From positions 39,067,501 through 39,131,500 of the forward strand of contig NC_080591.1 in the NCBI RefSeq assembly GCF_029962835.1: a stretch of DNA of 64,000 nt, in the 5' to 3' direction. The position numbers and the translations under genes are program-made. The stretch is from Magnolia sinica. Taxonomy: Eukaryota > Streptophyta > Magnoliopsida > Magnoliales > Magnoliaceae. Of the stretch, positions 59,575-64,000 are shown in pieces; position 1 is the stretch's first letter, and each line of letters begins with the position of its first letter. Under the pieces are notes generated by a model, which made no database searches, was not told the origin of the DNA, and saw only the letters and a program-made list of their open reading frames with translations.

Positions 59575-59760
59575 AAGATGCATTCAGGCCTAGTTCTTGC
59601 GGCGTCAATGGGCAGCCACGACTGGGCCAGAACGAGTCCAGCCCAGCCCAGTTCTTGGGCCGTCTATGGGTAACTATGGCTAGGCCAAAACAAGTTTAGC
59701 CCAGCCCAGTTTTTGGGCCATCATTGGACAGTGATGGTTGGGCCAAACTAGGCCCAGTTC
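59575..59760. repeat. 58-bp GGCCCAG-rich tandem repeat
   Basis: Two clear units begin near 59,630 (AACGAGTCCAGCCCAGCCCA) and near 59,688 (AACAAGTTTAGCCCAGCCCA), with a partial unit before. A related set with AGGCCCAGTTCGNRCCACAAA follows to about 59,850. Confidence 0.75.
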
Positions 59761-61640
59761 GGACCACAAATTGAAAGCAAGATGTTGGGCGGCGAAATTC
59801 AGGCCCAGTTCGTGCCACAAATGGATAGCAAGATATTGGGCCAATTCAGGCCAAGCCCAGGCTTAGTTTCGGGCCACAGTATTCGGCCACAACTGTTAGG
59901 CCTGATCAAATAGGTGTAGGCCCAGTTTCCACTTGGATGGGTCCTTACAAACCTCACCTATTTTGCGATGGCTTAGATAGTTAGAAGCCTTGGAAATCAC
60001 TTATCTAATACAAGCTCTTGATATGGGAATGATCCTAGGTAATTAACCATGTGGTATTGGGCTGTAAGTTAATCGTGAAAATTTGGATCAAGGGAGGAAC
60101 TACGACCCGAAAGGTGATGACTTCTCCCCTTGGGCTTTCCATCTCTAAATTAGATCAATGATAGCTTTTACATTAACAATAAATGATGTCTTAGAGTTTG
60201 ATTAATCATTTGATTAGTTTACCTGAATATATGTTTGAGGATCGATAATCCATGGTCATAAATAACCAATGCGAATGCTAGAACTTGATTCCTTACAAGA
60301 CTTTTGAATTATATTTGCATGTGTACTTAAGTTTTACTTTAACGATACTTTAGTCAGGTAAAATAATTCGTTACTTAATCTCTATGACATTCTCACATGC
60401 TATTGTACTGTTTGCAAGACACATATGAATCAAAATCTCTCTAGCTAAAGAGGGGAACCTCTATCTAAGAAAGAGAGTCTGTACTTAGGGTGTAATGAGA
60501 TTGATTGTGCTAGGAATAGACCCTCAACATGGAGGTTACATTAGTGGCAAATTATTCATGGGATTTACCATCTATGGGGTGATTTTACCTACCTGAGTGT
60601 GAGATGAACCATTTGACATTTTTATTGCCGTTGCTTAATTGTATTTGAAGCATACATACGGACTCATTTTAATGATTGTATTTGGTATCTTCGACATTTT
60701 ATTCCCACTCAACATACAATGGTAGCTTCCCATACATTGAGAGTTGATTGGCCACATATTGATGGGTTTTATCAACACCCTAAGGCAGTGGACTCATAGG
60801 CCGGAGATGGTGGAATGGGACACTATGCCCGAGCCGTCAACCTATGCTGAGTGACGAGCCCCCTGTAATGACCTTAAGATTTATTAAACTGGCTGATTGT
60901 AATTGGACTAATAATGGCCTGGCTAATCATGCATACATGGCATATTGGTGATGACGGGTGGATATTTCTGGATATTGTAGCACGTACCCTTAGGTTTATT
61001 GGGGTATCGTTTCGCTAGCTATCAGACCACTGACTATCGATTTACGTATGTGATGTACAATGGTTTGGTCATTATGCGGTACGTGATGTATGCATGTGAT
61101 GTGCTTCGCTAATGTCCAGCCTTTTTGCATGGGTGATGAGACTAACTGTCAACTGGATGGGCATCCCCAGGTGGATGATGCATTCACGCATCCATGCATA
61201 TAATAAGACTACATTTTGTTATGTTTTGTATGCCTTCTTACTTTCATACTATACTTGTCTAAGGCGGCAGTATGTAATCTTGAGGAAATTTACACTGAGA
61301 TGGCCACTCATTCATCCAATGTTCAACTGTATAGAGAATGTAGGTGCAAGCAGGAATGACTACGACATGGATTTCGGGGCCAATGCAGGAGTGGAGGAAA
61401 AATTCTATGAGGAAGAACCGCATCAGGAGGCGGCAGAGTACTTTGGGTTGAATCAGTAGTCATTGTATTTAGTTTGTTTTTGGCTGACATAATTGAACTT
61501 ATCAGTTTTGTATTTGGGTCCCCAGCTGAGTGGACCAAGATATTGCTATTTGGTTTTACGACTTTATCCATGCTTGGTTTCGCAATTGCACTTTGATTCT
61601 ACTTTTGATTGCCAAACATTTAGTTATTGTTATGGAAAAA

Positions 61641-62394
61641 TGTGAGCAGACCCGATAAGGACCGACTAAAGAAAACTAAATCGATCAGTAGGGCTTCGGA
61701 AGGAGAACCTCGCGACTAGTCCGGCCTTGCTCCCGAATTATGATTCTAAAACTAGGGTTACTGGGGAGAGACAGACGGAGGAATCTGAGCAGAGCTCTCA
61801 TCTAGGGCTCTCATCTGAAGAACTATAGCCCTGGATCAATCGAGCCGAGCTCTTATCTGGAGTCCTCATCCCAAGAACTATGGCCCTGGATTGGTCGAGC
61901 CGAGCCTTACTCACATCTCGAAGGCTAGAGACGTATATACTCCAACCACGGACTCCAACCATAAGGTCCAACCAATGGCTCGTGAGACCAAGTTCCGAAA
62001 CTAACCCTAGTATGGCGTGGCCGAAGATTACGCCCATAGATACACCCCATTGAGGCATATGGGAGAGTGAACCAGCGCACTATCCAAAGATAGCGGCTGA
62101 TATCTTCGCACGCACGACATCCGCTTGATTGAGCAAATCGTACCGAGAATGACATCCATGATCCCATCACCTTATAGGTATAAATACAAGAGGAACCTAT
62201 TACAACAGGTATATAATATCTCACACCCTCTCTCTACATTATGCAACTTAGACCCAGGTTCCCTAGCTGACATAGGCATCGGAGGGTCCTATGTCTAAGC
62301 CAGGGTCTCCTTTGCTCACCTTTTTGTGTAGGTCCAGGATTCGTTCCGAGTCCTTAGCATTAAGTGGAGGGTGGTCTAGATTTTAATATCAACA
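61641..62394 (+). repeat. 5' LTR of a Tat-lineage gypsy element
   Basis: It starts TGTGAGCAGACC and ends TAATATCAACA, directly followed by a decayed primer site. A TATAAATA box at 62,179-62,186 would drive transcription. The element reads on the plus strand and leaves the window. Confidence 0.8.
62179..62186 (+). promoter_or_regulatory. TATA box of the Tat LTR
   Basis: TATAAATA lies about 215 bp before the LTR end, a plausible U3/R position. Confidence 0.65.
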
Positions 62395-62399
62395 TTTTT

Positions 62400-62416
62400 T
62401 GACACTGGCTGTGGGA
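62400..62416 (+). promoter_or_regulatory. Decayed primer-binding site of the Tat element
   Basis: TGACACTGGCTGTGGGA stands where Tat elements usually have a TGGCGCCGTCTGTGGGA-like site, with several changes. Confidence 0.6.
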
Positions 62417-62449
62417 ATTGATATAAAAGGCTAGAAAACTTTACTAGAA

Positions 62450-64000
62450 ATGGCGAGAGGAAAGAAGAAGGTGACAACAGTGGAGCCCGAGTTAAGCGGA
62501 CAACATCAATCATCTTCACTGTTGCATATTGATTCGGCTCAGATAGGACCGTCCCAGTGGACTCGGAGCCGATGAAGGAAATACAAATTAATGCAAAATG
62601 AAGTTCTGATGTTGAAGGATGAGATTAATCGGATGAAGGTGTAACAAGGTCGGCAGCCGCCTTTTAACTTGGTAGAGGCGACCCCGTCACCCGAGGAACC
62701 ACCGCAGCAAGTAAGTTCTTGGGTCAAGGTGTCCCAAGATCAATCCGCCCAAGCACCCAATCTTATGCAGAATGCAGCATCCCAAGATTGGTATGTCTGA
62801 GTCCCAGATTTCGCTCGGGATCTGAAACCATCCTATGTGTCCGCGACCTCGGCTCTGGCCCCAATTAATCTCCGCCATCGGCTAGAGAGGAGAAGACAGG
62901 GCAAAATGCTTGAGGCAGCAGAGGCTCCACAGGAAGCAGTGGTGGAAAACCAGAACCCTTGGGAAGCTCAGCTTGTAGAGCTTCGTAACTAGATCCAGAC
63001 TATAGCAGAACCAAGCAGTCCTCACTCCAACTGCAGTACAGGTAATAATGGAAGAGACCGAGCCTCCCTTCACCTCGAAAATCATGAATGAGGTGATGCC
63101 CCAGAGGTTCAAGATGCCTCTAGTCAACCAGTATTAGAGATCTGGGGATCCATCAGAGCATGTGGAATACTACCGCTCTTGAATGCAGATTCAGCTGGTC
63201 ATGGATGTGATGATGTGGAGGGCTTTCTCGATAACTCTCTCCAGGTTTGCTAGGAGTTGGTATCGACAACTCAAACCGAAGTTAATCGGTTCTTTCGTAA
63301 AGTTCAGTAAATTATTCATGACCCAATTCATTACTGGCAAGAAGAGTCGGAAGCCGACGAGTCATTTATTCACTCTCAAATAGGGAAACAAGGGGTCGCT
63401 GAAGGACTTCATTGCCCGCTTCAATGAAGAAGCACTGTTAGTGGACGACTATGACAATAAGATGCCACTCTCTACCATGTTCAGCAAACTCAAGGAGGGG
63501 AAGTTCATCTTCTCAATTGGGAAGAATCCCCCAACTACTTTGGCCGAGCTTGTCAGCCAAGCTCAGAAATACACCAATGCCAAGGAATTCTTCAACTCTC
63601 GCAAGAATGTTCAAGCTACAGAGTAGTCATCCAAGGGGAAGAGGCCGAGGAACGAAGAGCTGCAGTCATCGAGTAAGAGGCTAGACGATAGGCCTTCTCA
63701 CGATTGCCGACCAAGCAGGAGACCCGAGAGCAAGTTCAGCTCATACACTCCTCTCAACATATCTCTAGAGAAGATCCTACTAGAAATCAGGGACTGGAAA
63801 CTCCTGCAGTGGCCGGTTTGCATGAAGGCTGAAGTAGGTCAGCGAGATAAGCACAAGTACTACCACTTCCATCGTGACCACGGTCATAATCCCAACGACC
63901 GCGTAGATCTCAAAGATGAAATCGAGACCCTCATCTGTAAGGGTCATCTACGGCGATGCAGTAAGGAAGAGAAGTCAACTCGAAGGGAAGATCAGCTGAG
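62450..64000 (+). pseudogene. Tat-lineage gag, broken, runs off the right edge
   Basis: The ATG at 62,450 opens MARGKKKVTTVEPELSG and stops after about 43 codons. The capsid domain (about 63,183-63,626, one internal stop) reads MWRAFSITLSRFARSWYRQL, SLKDFIARFNEEALLVDDYD and FSIGKNPPTTLAELVSQAQK, typical of Tat gag. The nucleocapsid motif near 63,855-63,905 reads YYHFHRDHGHNPNDR, where both zinc-binding Cys positions (expected CxFHxxxGHxxxxC) are replaced. Protease and pol lie beyond the window. Confidence 0.88.

Larger units (their letters stand above)
59104..61640. other. Target-region sequence with tandem repeats; otherwise unresolved
   Basis: It continues the sequence interrupted at 37,655. 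A 25-bp minisatellite and a 58-bp repeat are listed separately. A 115-codon frame at 61,112-61,459 ends in an acidic stretch (GVEEKFYEEEPHQEAAEYFG); this reminds me of small frames in plant gypsy LTRs, and I cannot establish it as a gene. Much of the block may be an old LTR. Confidence 0.5.

Noticed and set aside
61112..61459. A 115-codon frame with an acidic C-terminus
   Set aside because: No recognisable domain, no promoter evidence, and it lies in repeat-like DNA; not listed as a gene.

Overview
This is a plant nuclear window, almost entirely nested transposable elements around one intact protein-coding gene. Plant origin is supported by the trihelix transcription factor at 18,780-20,180, by the Ty1/copia, Athila, Tat and chromovirus LTR elements, and by plant mobile domain (PMD) coding remnants. 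The very frequent GTGGGCCC / CACCGTCCAT-type repeats recall magnoliid genomes (Magnoliaceae or Lauraceae); this is an impression from memory and cannot be proved here.

Left part. Positions 1-7,077 hold a decayed SIRE-like Ty1/copia element on the minus strand: a truncated 5' LTR, a mutated initiator-Met primer site, gag, protease, integrase, RT, RNase H and the start of an extra ORF leaving the left edge. At 7,077/7,078 it abuts a truncated LTR of a chromovirus-type Ty3/gypsy element (7,078-14,293, minus). That element has LTRs over 4 kb but only a 425-bp interior, in which an integrase fragment is joined to a chromodomain tail. Foldback elements, AT-rich DNA and two alternating purine/pyrimidine tracts follow.

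Centre. The trihelix gene (466 codons, uninterrupted, minus strand) has its own TATA-like box and CT-rich leader. From 22,499 to about 30,500 a broken plus-strand PMD frame is interrupted by three clean insertions: a composite TIR element with a 9-bp target duplication, a solo copia LTR (TTTCC), and a solo Athila LTR (GTTGG/GTTAG). Two diverged tandem coiled-coil frames follow (30.8-31.5 kb and 32.25-32.93 kb). Then comes a minus-strand Tat-lineage pol remnant (33.06-35.86 kb), so PMD and coiled-coil frames lie antisense and 3' to pol.

Right part. Positions 37,656-59,098 form one complete but dead Athila element (minus strand; target duplication TGTAG; LTRs about 2.15 kb; TGGCGCC primer site). 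Into its 3' untranslated part a giant solo LTR (40,270-50,532; target duplication ATAAC) inserted, and into that LTR a second solo LTR of the same family (41,533-46,232; target duplication GTCCC). Both belong to the giant-LTR chromovirus family at 7-14 kb, in the opposite orientation. Beyond the Athila element lie a 25-bp minisatellite, a 58-bp repeat, an unresolved stretch, and the 5' LTR, primer site and broken gag of a plus-strand Tat-lineage element running off the right edge.

No rRNA, tRNA, CRISPR or bacterial-type features were seen. All transposon proteins here are disrupted. The trihelix gene is the only frame I would call a functional host gene. Element boundaries with target duplications were read by eye and are firm; divergence and ages need alignment.
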